DNA of 64,000 bases from Rhizobiaceae bacterium (GCA_017640615.1 JAEPQK010000002.1:1-64000); one strand, 5' to 3'; numbered from the stretch's first letter, positions 52,340 to 61,750 are shown. A program made the numbers and translations. Notes: generated by a model from the sequence alone, not told the origin.

Positions 52340-53323
52340 CTAGAAGCTTGGGCTGATCACGGCCCAGGCTGCTCCGCCCAACAGGCCGAGAAAAATCAGC
52401 CAGCCGACCACATTATTCGATCTGAAAAGTTGCAGGCACTGATCCGGGTTGTCGATGTCGAGAACCCGGATCTGTCGCGCCATATGTGCTCCCGCGGCCA
52501 CCAGGCCCGCGAGCGCCGGCATCGGCACTGACGCTAGCGCAAACGCAACCGCGAAAAACAGCAGCGCTCCGCCGTAAAGAAAGATCAGCGCCTGTTTGGT
52601 TCGTGCGCCGAACAACCGGGCGGTGGAGCGTACGCCCACTAGAGCGTCGTCCTCCTTGTCCTGATGCGCGTAGATCGTGTCGTAGCCGATCACCCACAGG
52701 ATTGAGCCGGAATAGAGCAGGAAGGGCGCGAGCGAGAGGCTGCCGAAATGCGCCGCCCAGCCCATCAGCGCACCCCATGAGAAGGCAAGCCCGAGGAAGA
52801 ACTGTGGCCAGTCTGTGAAGCGTTTTGCAAACGGATAAAGCGCCACCACGCCCAGCGAAGCAACGCCGAGCAGAATGGTGAACCAGTTGAACTGTACCAG
52901 CACCGCCAGCCCGACCAGCGATTGGACAACGAGAAAAATCCAGGCCTGCTTGCGGCTGATCTGGCCGGACGGCAGTGGCCGCGAGCGAGTCCGCTCAACC
53001 TGTAAATCGATGTCCTCGTCGACCAGGTCGTTATAGGTGCAGCCCGCCCCGCGCATCGCCATGGCGCCGATCAGGAAGAGCACGAGATGATAGGGCGAGG
53101 GCAGTACGTCGACGATCGCCGCTCCCGGCTTCGCATAGGCAAGCGCGGCGAGGGCGGTGGCCCACCAGCAGGGCCAAAGCAAAAGCTGCCAGCCTATTGG
53201 CCGGTCCCAGCGCGCAAGTTGCGCATGCGGCCACAGCGCTCGCGGCAGCACACGATAGACCCAATGCCCCGATGGAGCATCGGAAACCCGTCCCCGCACG
53301 CCCTTGGATTGGATGGTGTCCAT
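52340..53323 (-). CDS. ubiA: 4-hydroxybenzoate polyprenyltransferase
   Basis: The 327-residue membrane enzyme attaches the polyprenyl chain to 4-hydroxybenzoate for ubiquinone. The first Asp-rich motif is present (GCTYNDLVDEDIDLQVERTRSR), and the second is near DTIYAHQDKEDD. Eight to nine membrane helices are visible. Start MDTIQS at 53323 is preferred to a longer frame overlapping hxlR. Its prenyl donor is made by the ispB product at 41 kb. Confidence 0.95.
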   Translation of the reverse strand: MDTIQSKGVRGRVSDAPSGHWVYRVLPRALWPHAQLARWDRPIGWQLLLWPCWWATALAALAYAKPGAAIVDVLPSPYHLVLFLIGAMAMRGAGCTYNDLVDEDIDLQVERTRSRPLPSGQISRKQAWIFLVVQSLVGLAVLVQFNWFTILLGVASLGVVALYPFAKRFTDWPQFFLGLAFSWGALMGWAAHFGSLSLAPFLLYSGSILWVIGYDTIYAHQDKEDDALVGVRSTARLFGARTKQALIFLYGGALLFFAVAFALASVPMPALAGLVAAGAHMARQIRVLDIDNPDQCLQLFRSNNVVGWLIFLGLLGGAAWAVISPSF

Positions 53324-53355
53324 GCCTGAGCAAGTGGCAGGCGGCGCGGGAGGCG

Positions 53356-53706
53356 TCAAGCTGGCGCGGTGTCACGGTCCTGGTCTCGTAGGTCCGCTGC
53401 CCAACTCTCCGACCAGGCGACCAGTGGCAACAGATGGCCGGCAAGCGCGCGCCCCTGCGCGCTGAGAGCATAACCTTCGCCGCCCTTCTCGATAAGGCCA
53501 GCCTCGCGTAACTCGGTGAGCCGCACATTAAGCACGCTCGGACTGGTTTCGGCTGCCAATTGCAGCGGGCGGAACCGCAGATTGCCTTTCGATAGCTCCC
53601 ACAGAATCCGCAGCGCTGTTCGCCGTCCCAGCAGGTCGAGCAGCGCCATTATCGGGCGCCCGGTCTCGGAACCGCGGACAGGTTTGTTCGGCAGAGGTGT
53701 TGTCAT
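53356..53706 (-). CDS. HxlR-family winged-helix regulator
   Basis: The 116-residue protein has the HxlR plan: RTALRILWELSKGNLRFRPL, then LNVRLTELREAGLIEKGG (recognition helix and wing) and GRALAGHLLPLVAWSESWA. The family's usual N-terminal Cys sensor is missing. It is divergent from the CMD gene across a 59-base region with two TGCTA-N9-TAGCA repeats, the first touching its start codon, so it probably represses both itself and the CMD gene. Confidence 0.9.
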   Translation of the reverse strand: MTTPLPNKPVRGSETGRPIMALLDLLGRRTALRILWELSKGNLRFRPLQLAAETSPSVLNVRLTELREAGLIEKGGEGYALSAQGRALAGHLLPLVAWSESWAADLRDQDRDTAPA

Positions 53707-53753
53707 GCTATTGATTCCGTAGCAGATGCATCTATGCTACGAATATCATAGCA
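53706..53753. promoter_or_regulatory. Tandem TGCTA-N9-TAGCA operators between hxlR and CMD gene
   Basis: Two identical-arm palindromes: TGCTA 53706-53710 with TAGCA 53720-53724, and TGCTA 53735-53739 with TAGCA 53749-53753. Each has a nine-base spacer and the half-site starts are 14, 15 and 14 bases apart. A perfect 7-bp inverted repeat CGTAGCA/TGCTACG spans the inner pair. They fill most of the divergent region. Confidence 0.75.
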
Positions 53754-53765
53754 CGGAGAATCCGT

Positions 53766-54344
53766 ATGTCTGCTCGTATAAGAAGCGCCGAACCGCCTTT
53801 TTCGGCGGCGATTCAATCGCGATTTGACGGCCTCATGCCGCCCGGTATCCCTCCGTTCGCACTGTTCACGATGCTGGCGCGGGACGAGAGGCTTTTCGAG
53901 CGCTTTATGGGCGGCGGTTTGCTCGACAAGGGCAATCTCACCTTGCGCCACCGTGAAATCGTCATCGACCGGGTCACGGCCCGCTGCGGATCCGAATACG
54001 AATGGGGCGTACATGTCGCCTTGTTTGCACAGAAGGCGGAGCTCACCGAAGACCAGCTATCTTCGCTCGTCCACGGCTCGTCAGACGATGGCTGCTGGAA
54101 GGTGGAAACTGATCGCCTATTAATCTGCATCTGTGACGAGCTGCACGAAACGGCGACAGTGAGTGATGCTCTGTGGGATGCGTTCTCAGGCAGATTCTCG
54201 GATGCAGCCTGCTTGGAAGTTCTCATGCTTGCCGGTTTCTATAGGACTGTGTCCTACCTGACCAACTGCGCCGCTCTCGCACCGGAGCGCTTTGCCGCGA
54301 GGTTTCCGACAAAAGCTGTCCAAAGCCTATGGCCCAACCCTTGA
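53766..54344 (+). CDS. Carboxymuconolactone decarboxylase (CMD)-family protein
   Basis: The 192-residue protein has the CMD core LTLRHREIVIDRVTARCGSEYEWGVH (about 57-82) inside a helical bundle. The AhpD-type CxxC pair is reduced to one Cys (RCGSEYEW), so a peroxidase role is unlikely; the EYEW-x2-H pattern is of the other CMD branch. GGAG precedes the ATG. It is divergent from hxlR and likely induced by the compound the regulator senses. A role in small-molecule detoxification is a guess. Confidence 0.8.
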   Translation: MSARIRSAEPPFSAAIQSRFDGLMPPGIPPFALFTMLARDERLFERFMGGGLLDKGNLTLRHREIVIDRVTARCGSEYEWGVHVALFAQKAELTEDQLSSLVHGSSDDGCWKVETDRLLICICDELHETATVSDALWDAFSGRFSDAACLEVLMLAGFYRTVSYLTNCAALAPERFAARFPTKAVQSLWPNP

Positions 54345-54401
54345 CCCCGCTGCGCTACGGCAATAGCGCAACGCCTAAGTCAACCGCCGCTGCGAGGTCC
54401 C

Positions 54402-55682
54402 ATGAACGTTCTTCTGATCGGGTCTGGCGGGCGCGAACATGCGCTCGCCTGGAAGCTGGCTCAGTCGCCGCAGCTTGGAAAGCTCTACGCTGCTCCGGGC
54501 AATCCGGGCATCGCAAAGCACGCAAAGTGCATTGCGCTCGATGTCGCAGATCATGGCGCGGTGGTTGATTTCTGCCGGAAATACGAGATCGGGCTGGTGA
54601 TCGTTGGCCCCGAAGCGCCGCTCGTAGCAGGTATTGCTGATGCACTCGCTGCCGCCGGCATAAATGTGTTCGGGCCTTCCGCCGAAGCTGCACAGCTGGA
54701 AGGCTCCAAGGGGTTCACCAAGGAGCTGTGCGACCGCAACAGCATTCCCACCGCTGCCTGGCAGCGCTTCAACAACGCGCCCAAGGCAAAGGCCTATTTG
54801 CGCCAGGTCGGTGCACCCATTGTCATCAAGGCCGACGGCCTGGCCGCCGGCAAGGGCGTGACGGTTGCCGAAACGCTGGAAGAAGCGTTCGCCGCCGTCG
54901 AGGATTGTTTCGAAGGCGCGTTCGGTGATGCCGGGGCTGAAGTCGTCATCGAGGAAAAGCTGATCGGCGAGGAGGCGAGTTGCTTCTTCATCTGCGATGG
55001 CACGACCGCGCTTCCGTTTGGCACTGCGCAGGACCACAAGGCAGTCGGCGAGGGTGACACCGGCCCCAACACCGGCGGCATGGGCGCATATTCGCCGGCG
55101 CCGGTGATGACGCCGGACATGTCGGCGCGCGTGCTGCGCGAAATTGTTGAGCCCTCTCTGCGCGGCATGGCCGAGATGGGCGCGCCCTTCACCGGTGTGC
55201 TGTTCGCAGGCCTGATGATCACAGAGCAGGGGCCGAAGCTGATCGAATACAATGTCCGTTTCGGCGACCCTGAATGCCAGGTGCTGATGATGCGGCTTGA
55301 CGCCGACCTTCTCTCCCTGCTGGCCGCGGCGGCCGAAGGCAGGTTGATGGATGTCTCCGCCGACTGGCGCGATGAGGCGGCGCTCACAGTGGTCATGGCC
55401 GCGAAGGGATATCCAGGCACGCCGGAGAAGGGCTCTGCGATTGGCGGCATCGACGAGGCAGGGTCTGTAGCGGGCGTCCAGATTTTTCATGCCGGTACCG
55501 CGCTGGAAGGCGACCGGCTCCTCGCGGCGGGCGGGCGCGTACTCAATGTGACCGCACTGGGCGCAAGCGTCACGACCGCGCGCGACGCCGCCTACTCAGC
55601 GGTCGATAAGATCGACTGGCCGGGCGGCTTCTGCCGCCGCGACATTGGCTGGCGCGCGGTGGCGCGCGAAGCGAAAGGTTAA
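54402..55682 (+). CDS. purD: Phosphoribosylamine-glycine ligase
   Basis: The 426-residue ATP-grasp enzyme of purine synthesis has [19 protein letters not shown] at the start, [26 protein letters not shown] (ATP-binding), [12 protein letters not shown] and [14 protein letters not shown]. It joins phosphoribosylamine and glycine. Stands alone, convergent with the small zinc-ribbon-like gene six bases away. Confidence 0.97.
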   Translation: MNVLLIGSGGREHALAWKLAQSPQLGKLYAAPGNPGIAKHAKCIALDVADHGAVVDFCRKYEIGLVIVGPEAPLVAGIADALAAAGINVFGPSAEAAQLEGSKGFTKELCDRNSIPTAAWQRFNNAPKAKAYLRQVGAPIVIKADGLAAGKGVTVAETLEEAFAAVEDCFEGAFGDAGAEVVIEEKLIGEEASCFFICDGTTALPFGTAQDHKAVGEGDTGPNTGGMGAYSPAPVMTPDMSARVLREIVEPSLRGMAEMGAPFTGVLFAGLMITEQGPKLIEYNVRFGDPECQVLMMRLDADLLSLLAAAAEGRLMDVSADWRDEAALTVVMAAKGYPGTPEKGSAIGGIDEAGSVAGVQIFHAGTALEGDRLLAAGGRVLNVTALGASVTTARDAAYSAVDKIDWPGGFCRRDIGWRAVAREAKG

Positions 55683-55688
55683 GCGAAC

Positions 55689-55892
55689 CTATCCGAATGG
55701 ATCAGGCGCCGGCTTCTCCGGCAGAGTTCCTTCCGCCGCGCGTTTGTTGTGGTGCGCAAGCGAACATCGCGGCGAGCAAAGCACACCCCGGTCGCACCAG
55801 TAGGCCGGGCCTTCACCGTCGAGCGCAAAGCCGGGGGAACCAAAGGCAAGCCCACATTCAATACAGCGGGTAATTTCGGGTCGTGCGAGCAT
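55689..55892 (-). CDS. Small Cys-rich (zinc-ribbon-like) protein
   Basis: The 67-residue frame has CIECG near the start and CDRGVLCSPRC later, five cysteines arranged as in a small zinc-binding module, then a basic-acidic tail. ATG 55892 is chosen because longer starts run into the palindrome upstream of the acyl-CoA dehydrogenase. No strong ribosome site. Family not recognised; coding status rests on the Cys pattern and its fit between purD and the palindrome. Confidence 0.55.
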   Translation of the reverse strand: MLARPEITRCIECGLAFGSPGFALDGEGPAYWCDRGVLCSPRCSLAHHNKRAAEGTLPEKPAPDPFG

Positions 55893-55936
55893 GGCGCCGC
55901 CATAGCCCACACGCAGCTGCGCGCCAAGCACTCGAA

Positions 55937-55952
55937 TTGACGTGCACGTCAA
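55937..55952. promoter_or_regulatory. Perfect 16-bp palindrome TTGACGTGCACGTCAA
   Basis: It lies 73 bases before the acyl-CoA dehydrogenase start. It resembles the TTGACGT-N2-ACGTCAA class of sites proposed for LiuR-type MerR regulators of branched-chain acyl-CoA degradation. It also contains the ACGT cores bound by some TetR regulators. No such regulator gene is in the window. Confidence 0.65.
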
Positions 55953-56024
55953 AAGCCACTAGCAGAAGGCCGCAGGTTCCTGCACATCTATTGACAATAA
56001 GAATGCCAGAGGAGGCAGCACCGT

Positions 56025-57788
56025 ATGTATCGTGCCCCGGTTGAGGAAATTGCGTTCACGCTGAACCATGTCGCGGGCATGAAGGCCGCGCTGGATAAGG
56101 GGCAGCTGGGCGACCTGTCGGAAGATCTGGTCGAAGCGATTCTCAACGAAGCTGGCCGATTTGCGACCGAGGAAGTGGCGCCGCTCTATAAAATCGGCGA
56201 CGAGCACGGTGCAGTGCTGAAGGATGGCGAGGTCACCACGCCGCCCGGCTGGAAAGAGCTCTACAAGAACTGGTGCGAGGGCGGCTGGAACTCCATCGCA
56301 GCACCCGTCGATTTCGGCGGCCAAGGCCTCCCGAACATGCTGCATGTCGCAGCACTCGAAATGTGGAACTCCGGTGCGATGGCCTTCGCAATCGGTCCGA
56401 CCCTGACCATGGGCGCCATCGAGGCGCTCGACAAACACGCTTCCGATGACCTCAAGGCGACCTATCTGGAAAAGCTCGTCACCGGCGAGTGGATGGGCAC
56501 CATGAACCTGACCGAGCCGCAGGCGGGATCCGATCTCAACGCTTTGCGTGCCCGCGCAGAGCCGGTCGGCGACGGCAGCTACCGTATCTTCGGCCAGAAG
56601 ATTTTCATCACGTATGGCGAGCACGATTTCACCGACAACATCGTGCATCTGGTGTTGGCGCGCCTGCCCGACGCACCGGCCGGAACGCGCGGCATTTCGC
56701 TGTTTCTGGTGCCGAAATTCTTCGTCAACGAAGACGGCTCGCTGGGCGAACGCAACGACGTGGTCTGCTCATCGATTGAGCATAAGCTCGGCATTCACGC
56801 TTCGCCCACCTGCACCATGATTTATGGCGACGGAGCACATGGCGACAAGCCGGGCGCGATCGGCTGGCTGATCGGCGAGGAAAACCGAGGCCTCGCATGC
56901 ATGTTCACGATGATGAACAATGCCCGCCTCGCGGTCGGCATGCAGGGCGTGGCAGTGGCCGAAGCCGCCTATCAGCGCGCGCTTGCCTATGCGCAGGACC
57001 GCCGGCAGGGCCGCGCGGAGGGCGACACATCCGAGGGCATGAGCCCGATCGTGCTGCATCCTGACGTCAAGCGCACGCTGATCACGATGAAAGCGCTGAC
57101 GCGTATTGCGCGCGCGATCTCTTACTCCTGTGCACATGCGATCGACATGGCGCACGCCGGCGAGGGCGATGACGCCCGCCACTGGAACGAGCGCGCCAAT
57201 CTGCTCACGCCCATCGCCAAGGCTTTCTCCACCGATGTTGGCGTCGATGTGGCCTCAATGGGCGTCCAGGTCCATGGCGGCATGGGTTATATCGAGGAAA
57301 CAGGCGCGGCCTCCTTGATGCGGGACGCGCGTATCGCGCCGATCTACGAAGGCACCAATGGCATTCAGGCAATCGATCTGGTGATGCGCAAGCTGCCGCT
57401 CTCAGGCGGCGAGCACATCCATGGCTACATCGCCGAGCTGCGCGAGGATGTCGAAGCGCTGCGTAAGTCGAACCTACCGGAACTCGGGCGTTCGGCCGAC
57501 CGCATCTCGACGTCACTCGACGATTTCGAGGAAGCGACGCGCTTCATCCAGGAGCAGCAGAAGGCGGGTGAAACGCAGACTGCGCTCGCCGGCGCGACGC
57601 CCTATCTGCGCCTCTTTGCCCTCGCCGCCGGCGGTGCATACCTCGCACGCGCAGCGATTGCTGCCGGTGGCGGCGAACGCGCCGGCACATGTCGCTTTTT
57701 TGCCGAAAACATGATCTCGGAAACTGCGGCCCTCAAATCTGCAATCGTGGAAGGCGCGGCAAGCCTCGCTGCCGCCGACGCGGCCTGA
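56025..57788 (+). CDS. Acyl-CoA dehydrogenase, FadE-like long form
   Basis: The 587-residue flavoenzyme has MNLTEPQAGSDLNALR (FAD/substrate loop), FITYGEHDFTDNIVHLVLAR, VHGGMGYIEETGAASLMRDA and the catalytic Glu442 in YEGTNGIQAID. A C-terminal extension (about 460-587) is typical of the long acyl-CoA dehydrogenases found with enoyl-CoA hydratases. AGGAGG precedes the ATG. The substrate is probably medium- to long-chain acyl-CoA; the LiuR-like palindrome upstream leaves branched-chain acyl-CoA open. The enoyl-CoA hydratase gene follows in an operon. Confidence 0.92.
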   Translation: MYRAPVEEIAFTLNHVAGMKAALDKGQLGDLSEDLVEAILNEAGRFATEEVAPLYKIGDEHGAVLKDGEVTTPPGWKELYKNWCEGGWNSIAAPVDFGGQGLPNMLHVAALEMWNSGAMAFAIGPTLTMGAIEALDKHASDDLKATYLEKLVTGEWMGTMNLTEPQAGSDLNALRARAEPVGDGSYRIFGQKIFITYGEHDFTDNIVHLVLARLPDAPAGTRGISLFLVPKFFVNEDGSLGERNDVVCSSIEHKLGIHASPTCTMIYGDGAHGDKPGAIGWLIGEENRGLACMFTMMNNARLAVGMQGVAVAEAAYQRALAYAQDRRQGRAEGDTSEGMSPIVLHPDVKRTLITMKALTRIARAISYSCAHAIDMAHAGEGDDARHWNERANLLTPIAKAFSTDVGVDVASMGVQVHGGMGYIEETGAASLMRDARIAPIYEGTNGIQAIDLVMRKLPLSGGEHIHGYIAELREDVEALRKSNLPELGRSADRISTSLDDFEEATRFIQEQQKAGETQTALAGATPYLRLFALAAGGAYLARAAIAAGGGERAGTCRFFAENMISETAALKSAIVEGAASLAAADAA

Positions 57789-57807
57789 ACCGGAACGGGA
57801 GACGACC

Positions 57808-58557
57808 TTGAGCGAACACATCCTCGTCGAGCGCCAGGGCGCGGCGCAGATCATCCGCATGAACCGCGGGGACAAAAAGAACGCGCTGACGCGAGCGATG
57901 TATGCCGCGATGGCAGCCGCGCTCGACGCCTCCAACGACGATCCCGAAATCCGCGTCAATGTAATCATGGGCGTGCCCGGTGCGTTCTCGGCCGGCAACG
58001 ACATTGCCGATTTCATGGTCGTCGCGACCGGAGGCGACGGAGGAACGGAAGTGTTCGATTTCCTCCGCTCCATGGCGACGCTGAAGAAACCGCTCATCTC
58101 GGGCGTAGATGGTGTCGCGGTTGGCGTCGGCACCACGATCCAGTTCCACTGCGATCTGAGCTTCGCTACGCCACGCACGGTTTTCCACACGCCCTTCACC
58201 GATCTGGGCATCATCCCGGAAGCGGGCTCAACGCTGATTGGCCCGGCGCTTCTCGGCCGGCAGACCGCGTTTGCGATGCTTGCGCTGGGTGAGCCTTTCC
58301 CGGCCGAGCGGGCGCTTCAGGCGGGCCTCATTTACAAGGTCGTTTCGGAAGACGCGCTGGAAGCCGAGGTGCTATCCGCCGCCGCGCGCATCGCCGAAAA
58401 GCCGCCGACGGCACTTGCCACCGCCCGCCGGCTGATGGCGGGCGACACCGACAAGCTGGTCGCCCGCATCACGGAAGAGGGCGAGCATTTCCGCCAACTT
58501 CTGACCTCTGATGAGGCAAAGCAGGCTTTCATGAGCTTTATGAGCCGCAAGAAGTAG
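57808..58557 (+). CDS. Enoyl-CoA hydratase/isomerase family protein
   Basis: The 249-residue crotonase-fold protein has MNRGDKKNALTRAMYAAMAA, GAFSAGNDIADF (oxyanion hole) and DLGIIPEAGSTLIGPALLG with the acidic Glu of the second motif. It starts with TTG 57808, 19 bases after the acyl-CoA dehydrogenase, with GGGAG upstream. The two likely perform successive beta-oxidation steps. Isomerase activity cannot be told apart from hydratase here. Confidence 0.9.
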   Translation: MSEHILVERQGAAQIIRMNRGDKKNALTRAMYAAMAAALDASNDDPEIRVNVIMGVPGAFSAGNDIADFMVVATGGDGGTEVFDFLRSMATLKKPLISGVDGVAVGVGTTIQFHCDLSFATPRTVFHTPFTDLGIIPEAGSTLIGPALLGRQTAFAMLALGEPFPAERALQAGLIYKVVSEDALEAEVLSAAARIAEKPPTALATARRLMAGDTDKLVARITEEGEHFRQLLTSDEAKQAFMSFMSRKK

Positions 58558-58609
58558 GTTCCGCTGCGGAGGGTCGCGTCGAGGTCGCCGTCGTCTGTGG
58601 CCAAATAAC

Positions 58610-59224
58610 CTACGGATACAACCGGGTCTTCTTCCATCCATCCCCCTCGCGCGTAAATACGATGCGCTCGTGCAGGCGGAAGGGACGGTCGTGCCAGAAC
58701 TCGATCTGGCTGGGCATGATCCGAAACCCCGACCAGTGCGGCGGGCGCGGCACTTCGCCAATGCCGTATTTCAGCGTGTATTCGGCGACTGCCTTTTCGA
58801 GCGCCAGCTTGCTTTCGAGCGGCCTTGACTGTCTGGAGGCCCAGGCGCCGATCCGGCTGCCGCGCGGGCGCGAGGCGAAGTAGGCGTCGGCCTCCTCGTC
58901 GGTCACCGTTTCCACCGGGCCGCGCACCCGCACCTGGCGGCGCAGGCTCTTCCAGTGGAAGCACATGGCGGCCTTCATGGAGCCCAGAATTTCCGTGCCC
59001 TTGGCGCTCTCGAAGTTTGTGTAGAAAACGAAGCCGCGCTCGTCATGCCCTTTGAGCAGCACCATGCGCACGTCGGGCAACCCATCCGCATCGACCGTCG
59101 CCAGCGCCACGGCGTTCGGGTCGTTAGGCTCGCTTTTGACGGCGTCAGCCAGCCAGTCCGAAAACAGCGCTATCGGCTCCGGAGCGGCCGCAAAGTCATC
59201 GGTTGTTAACCCTGTTTCAGTCAT
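58610..59224 (-). CDS. pdxH: Pyridoxamine 5'-phosphate oxidase
   Basis: The 204-residue FMN enzyme makes pyridoxal phosphate. Marks are [36 protein letters not shown] and [17 protein letters not shown], ending in RLYP. Start MTETGL at 59224; longer in-frame starts overlap the divergent gene. It is divergent from the lipoprotein gene (41-base gap). Confidence 0.96.
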   Translation of the reverse strand: MTETGLTTDDFAAAPEPIALFSDWLADAVKSEPNDPNAVALATVDADGLPDVRMVLLKGHDERGFVFYTNFESAKGTEILGSMKAAMCFHWKSLRRQVRVRGPVETVTDEEADAYFASRPRGSRIGAWASRQSRPLESKLALEKAVAEYTLKYGIGEVPRPPHWSGFRIMPSQIEFWHDRPFRLHERIVFTREGDGWKKTRLYP

Positions 59225-59264
59225 AGTCGCAGCCTTGGGTTCTTGTCTCCGGGGAGATGGCTGA

Positions 59265-59717
59265 TTGTCGCGTCGTGCGCAAGTGTTGCGGGTGCTGTGC
59301 CATGCGTTCGCCTTGCCGCGCCCGGCCATCGCGTTTCTTTCGATCACCGTCGTCAGCGGTTGCGCCGGCGGCGTGGACCTGGATCGGCTGGGCACCGACC
59401 GCTCGATCATAACCAGTTCGGTAAATCAACAAACGGGCCAGCAGCTCGATACACGTGTGTCAGACGAGGCGGCGATCCGCGCGGCGATCGCGGCATGGTC
59501 GCCCGACGAAGCGCCGCCAAAGACTGTGCCATGGGTCAACGCCAATACCGGTTCCAGCGGTGCGATCGCCCGGCTGTCGGATGCGCGCGAGGGACCGCGT
59601 CGGTGTCGCATGTTCAGCGCCACGCGCGACAGTTTCACTGGCAATACGCGCTATCGCGGCAAGGCCTGCATCGGCGAAGGCGGCTCCTGGACGGTGACAG
59701 AGCTCGTTCAGGGCTGA
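59265..59717 (+). CDS. RT0821/Lpp0805-like surface lipoprotein
   Basis: The 150-residue precursor has a lipobox in VVSGCAGG (Cys near residue 33) after a hydrophobic segment. A small mature domain follows ([14 protein letters not shown]; then [24 protein letters not shown], with two Cys that could form a disulfide). It matches small surface antigens of alphaproteobacteria. TTG start is assumed from the frame. Convergent context none; it is followed by the DnaJ gene after 108 bases. Confidence 0.75.
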   Translation: MSRRAQVLRVLCHAFALPRPAIAFLSITVVSGCAGGVDLDRLGTDRSIITSSVNQQTGQQLDTRVSDEAAIRAAIAAWSPDEAPPKTVPWVNANTGSSGAIARLSDAREGPRRCRMFSATRDSFTGNTRYRGKACIGEGGSWTVTELVQG

Positions 59718-59825
59718 AAAAATGCGCCAAAACGGCGTCTAGGCGTCTGAAATACTGGAATTTCTTCCTAGCAATACACACATATCGGGGTGACTTGACC
59801 CCCGGCAAACCGGTATTGGCTACCC

Positions 59826-60752
59826 ATGCGTGATCCTTATGACGTTCTGGGCGTCTCGCGTGACGCCTCCCACAAAGATATCAAATCGGCCTATCGCAAG
59901 CTGGCCAAGAAGTATCATCCGGATCAGAACCCGGACGATGCCAAGGCCAAGGAGCGTTTTGCCGAGGCCAACCAGGCCTATGAAGTGGTTGGCGACGAAA
60001 GGAAGCGCAAGCAGTTCGATCGCGGCGAGATCGATGCTTCTGGCAAGCAGCGTTTCCAGGACTTTCATGCAGCTGGCGGCGATCCCTTCGCCGGGTTTCG
60101 CCGGCAGGGCAGCGATGCAGGCGGTTCGCGCCACTTCGAGTTTCGGACTTCCGGTTTCGATGGCGGCGACATCTTCTCCGAGATTTTCGGCGACGCATTC
60201 GGCCGCGGTGCCGGTCCCGGCGCCGGTCCAGGTGCCGGCGCACAGAGCCGCGGCGGGCCGAAGCCTGCCGATCTCAACGTCAATCTCGACGTGACGCTGG
60301 AGGACGTGATCAAGGCCTCCAAGGTGACAGCGGTTTTCCCCGACGGGCGCAAGCTCGCCGTCAAGCTGCCCGCCTTTGTTGAAGACGGTCAGACTATCCG
60401 CCTCAAAGGGCAGGGCGAGCCTTCGCCGTTTGGCGGGCGCGGCGACGCGCTGGCAAAGATCCGTTATCGCAGGCACCCGCGCTACAGGATCGATGGTCGC
60501 GATCTTCATGTCGACGTGCCGGTCGATCTTGCGGATGCGGTGCTTGGCGCCAAGGTGCCGGTCGAGACGCCGGACGGAAAAGTGGCGGTCACGGTTCCGG
60601 CCGGGTCGAGCTCGGATCGCGCGTTGCGGCTGAAAGGCCGGGGCCTGCCAGTGAAGACCGGCGGCCGTGGCGACGTCTACGCGAATGTCCGTATCATGCT
60701 GCCGCAAGGCGATGCCGAACTTGAAGCGCTGATGAAGAAACGGCGCGGCTGA
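59826..60752 (+). CDS. DnaJ-like co-chaperone (J domain plus C-terminal domain, no zinc finger)
   Basis: The 308-residue protein begins with a J domain ([23 protein letters not shown] at 31-33), a Gly/Phe-rich linker ([10 protein letters not shown] to about 130, with a [12 protein letters not shown] stretch) and the substrate-binding C-terminal domains ([16 protein letters not shown] onward). Without the zinc finger it is CbpA-like rather than DnaJ. It stimulates DnaK-type ATPases. fabI follows after 78 bases. Confidence 0.9.
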   Translation: MRDPYDVLGVSRDASHKDIKSAYRKLAKKYHPDQNPDDAKAKERFAEANQAYEVVGDERKRKQFDRGEIDASGKQRFQDFHAAGGDPFAGFRRQGSDAGGSRHFEFRTSGFDGGDIFSEIFGDAFGRGAGPGAGPGAGAQSRGGPKPADLNVNLDVTLEDVIKASKVTAVFPDGRKLAVKLPAFVEDGQTIRLKGQGEPSPFGGRGDALAKIRYRRHPRYRIDGRDLHVDVPVDLADAVLGAKVPVETPDGKVAVTVPAGSSSDRALRLKGRGLPVKTGGRGDVYANVRIMLPQGDAELEALMKKRRG

Positions 60753-60830
60753 ACGCCCGCTCGCGCTTGATGGCGTCAAAGCCCTGTGCGATAGGCTTGT
60801 TCGTGAAAAAACACGAGGGAGTTTCATGGC

Positions 60831-61655
60831 ATGAGCGGTGGCAGCGGCCTGATGGCGGGCAAGCGGGGTCTCATCATGGGCGTCGCGAACAACCGGTCGA
60901 TCGCCTGGGGCGTGGCCAAGGCATTGCAGCGCGAAGGGGCCGAACTGGCGCTCACCTATCAGGGGGAAGCTTTCCGCAAGCGAGTTGAGCCGCTCGCCGA
61001 TGAATTGGGCGCAATCGTCGCCGGCGATTGCGATGTCACCGACACGGCCTCCGTCGATGGCGTGTTCGACGGGCTCAAGTCGAAATGGGGCAAGCTCGAT
61101 TTCCTCGTCCATGCAATCGCATTTTCCGACAAGGACGAGCTTGACGGTCGCTATGTCGAAACCAGCCGCGAAAACTTCCAGCGCACGATGGACGTGTCGG
61201 TTTATTCCTTCACCGCGGTCGCCAAGCGCGCCGAGGCGCTTATGGCCGATGGCGGGTCGATGCTGACGCTGACCTATTACGGCGCCGAAAAGGTGATGCC
61301 GCACTACAACGTGATGGGCGTTGCCAAGGCAGCGCTCGAGGCGAGTGTGCGTTATCTCGCGGTCGATCTCGGTGGCGGCGGCATCCGCGTCAATGCGCTC
61401 TCGGCCGGCCCCATCAAGACGCTGGCAGCGTCGGGCATTGGCGACTTCCGCTACATCCTGCGCTGGAACGAATACAACTCGCCGCTGAAGCGCGTGGTCA
61501 CGATCGAGGAAGTGGGCGATTCGGCTCTCTACCTGTTGTCGAACCTTTCGCGCGGCGTCACGGGCGAAGTGCTGCATGTCGATTCCGGCTATCACGTCGT
61601 TGGCATGAAGGCCGTCGACGCGCCGGACATTTCGGTGGTGAAAGAAGGCGGGTAG
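60831..61655 (+). CDS. fabI: Enoyl-ACP reductase (FabI)
   Basis: The 274-residue SDR enzyme finishes each round of fatty acid elongation with NADH. GVANNRSIAWGVA is the FabI cofactor loop and Tyr159-x6-Lys166 (HYNVMGVAK) the catalytic pair; LSAGPIKTLAASGIGDF is the substrate-binding loop. It starts 78 bases after the DnaJ-like gene; GGGAG lies 12 bases before the ATG. In the gap, TCGTG/CACGA arms form a small hairpin (60801-60816). Confidence 0.95.
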   Translation: MSGGSGLMAGKRGLIMGVANNRSIAWGVAKALQREGAELALTYQGEAFRKRVEPLADELGAIVAGDCDVTDTASVDGVFDGLKSKWGKLDFLVHAIAFSDKDELDGRYVETSRENFQRTMDVSVYSFTAVAKRAEALMADGGSMLTLTYYGAEKVMPHYNVMGVAKAALEASVRYLAVDLGGGGIRVNALSAGPIKTLAASGIGDFRYILRWNEYNSPLKRVVTIEEVGDSALYLLSNLSRGVTGEVLHVDSGYHVVGMKAVDAPDISVVKEGG

Positions 61656-61750
61656 GGGAGTAGGGCAGTATGGGAAGAACCGGGCAGCCCATGAAAGCTT
61701 GCGCTTGCTCCCTATTGCCCTATTGCCATGCTGCCTTATTGACCTGATCC
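61656..61750. repeat. Intergenic repeat with near-palindromic arms
   Basis: Between fabI and the phosphatase lies a stretch with TAGGGCAGTATGGGA on one side and, read in reverse, TAGGGCAATAGGGAG on the other. The right arm has an 8-base direct repeat CCCTATTG twice. It looks like a mobile-type intergenic repeat or a strong RNA hairpin. Confidence 0.5.
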
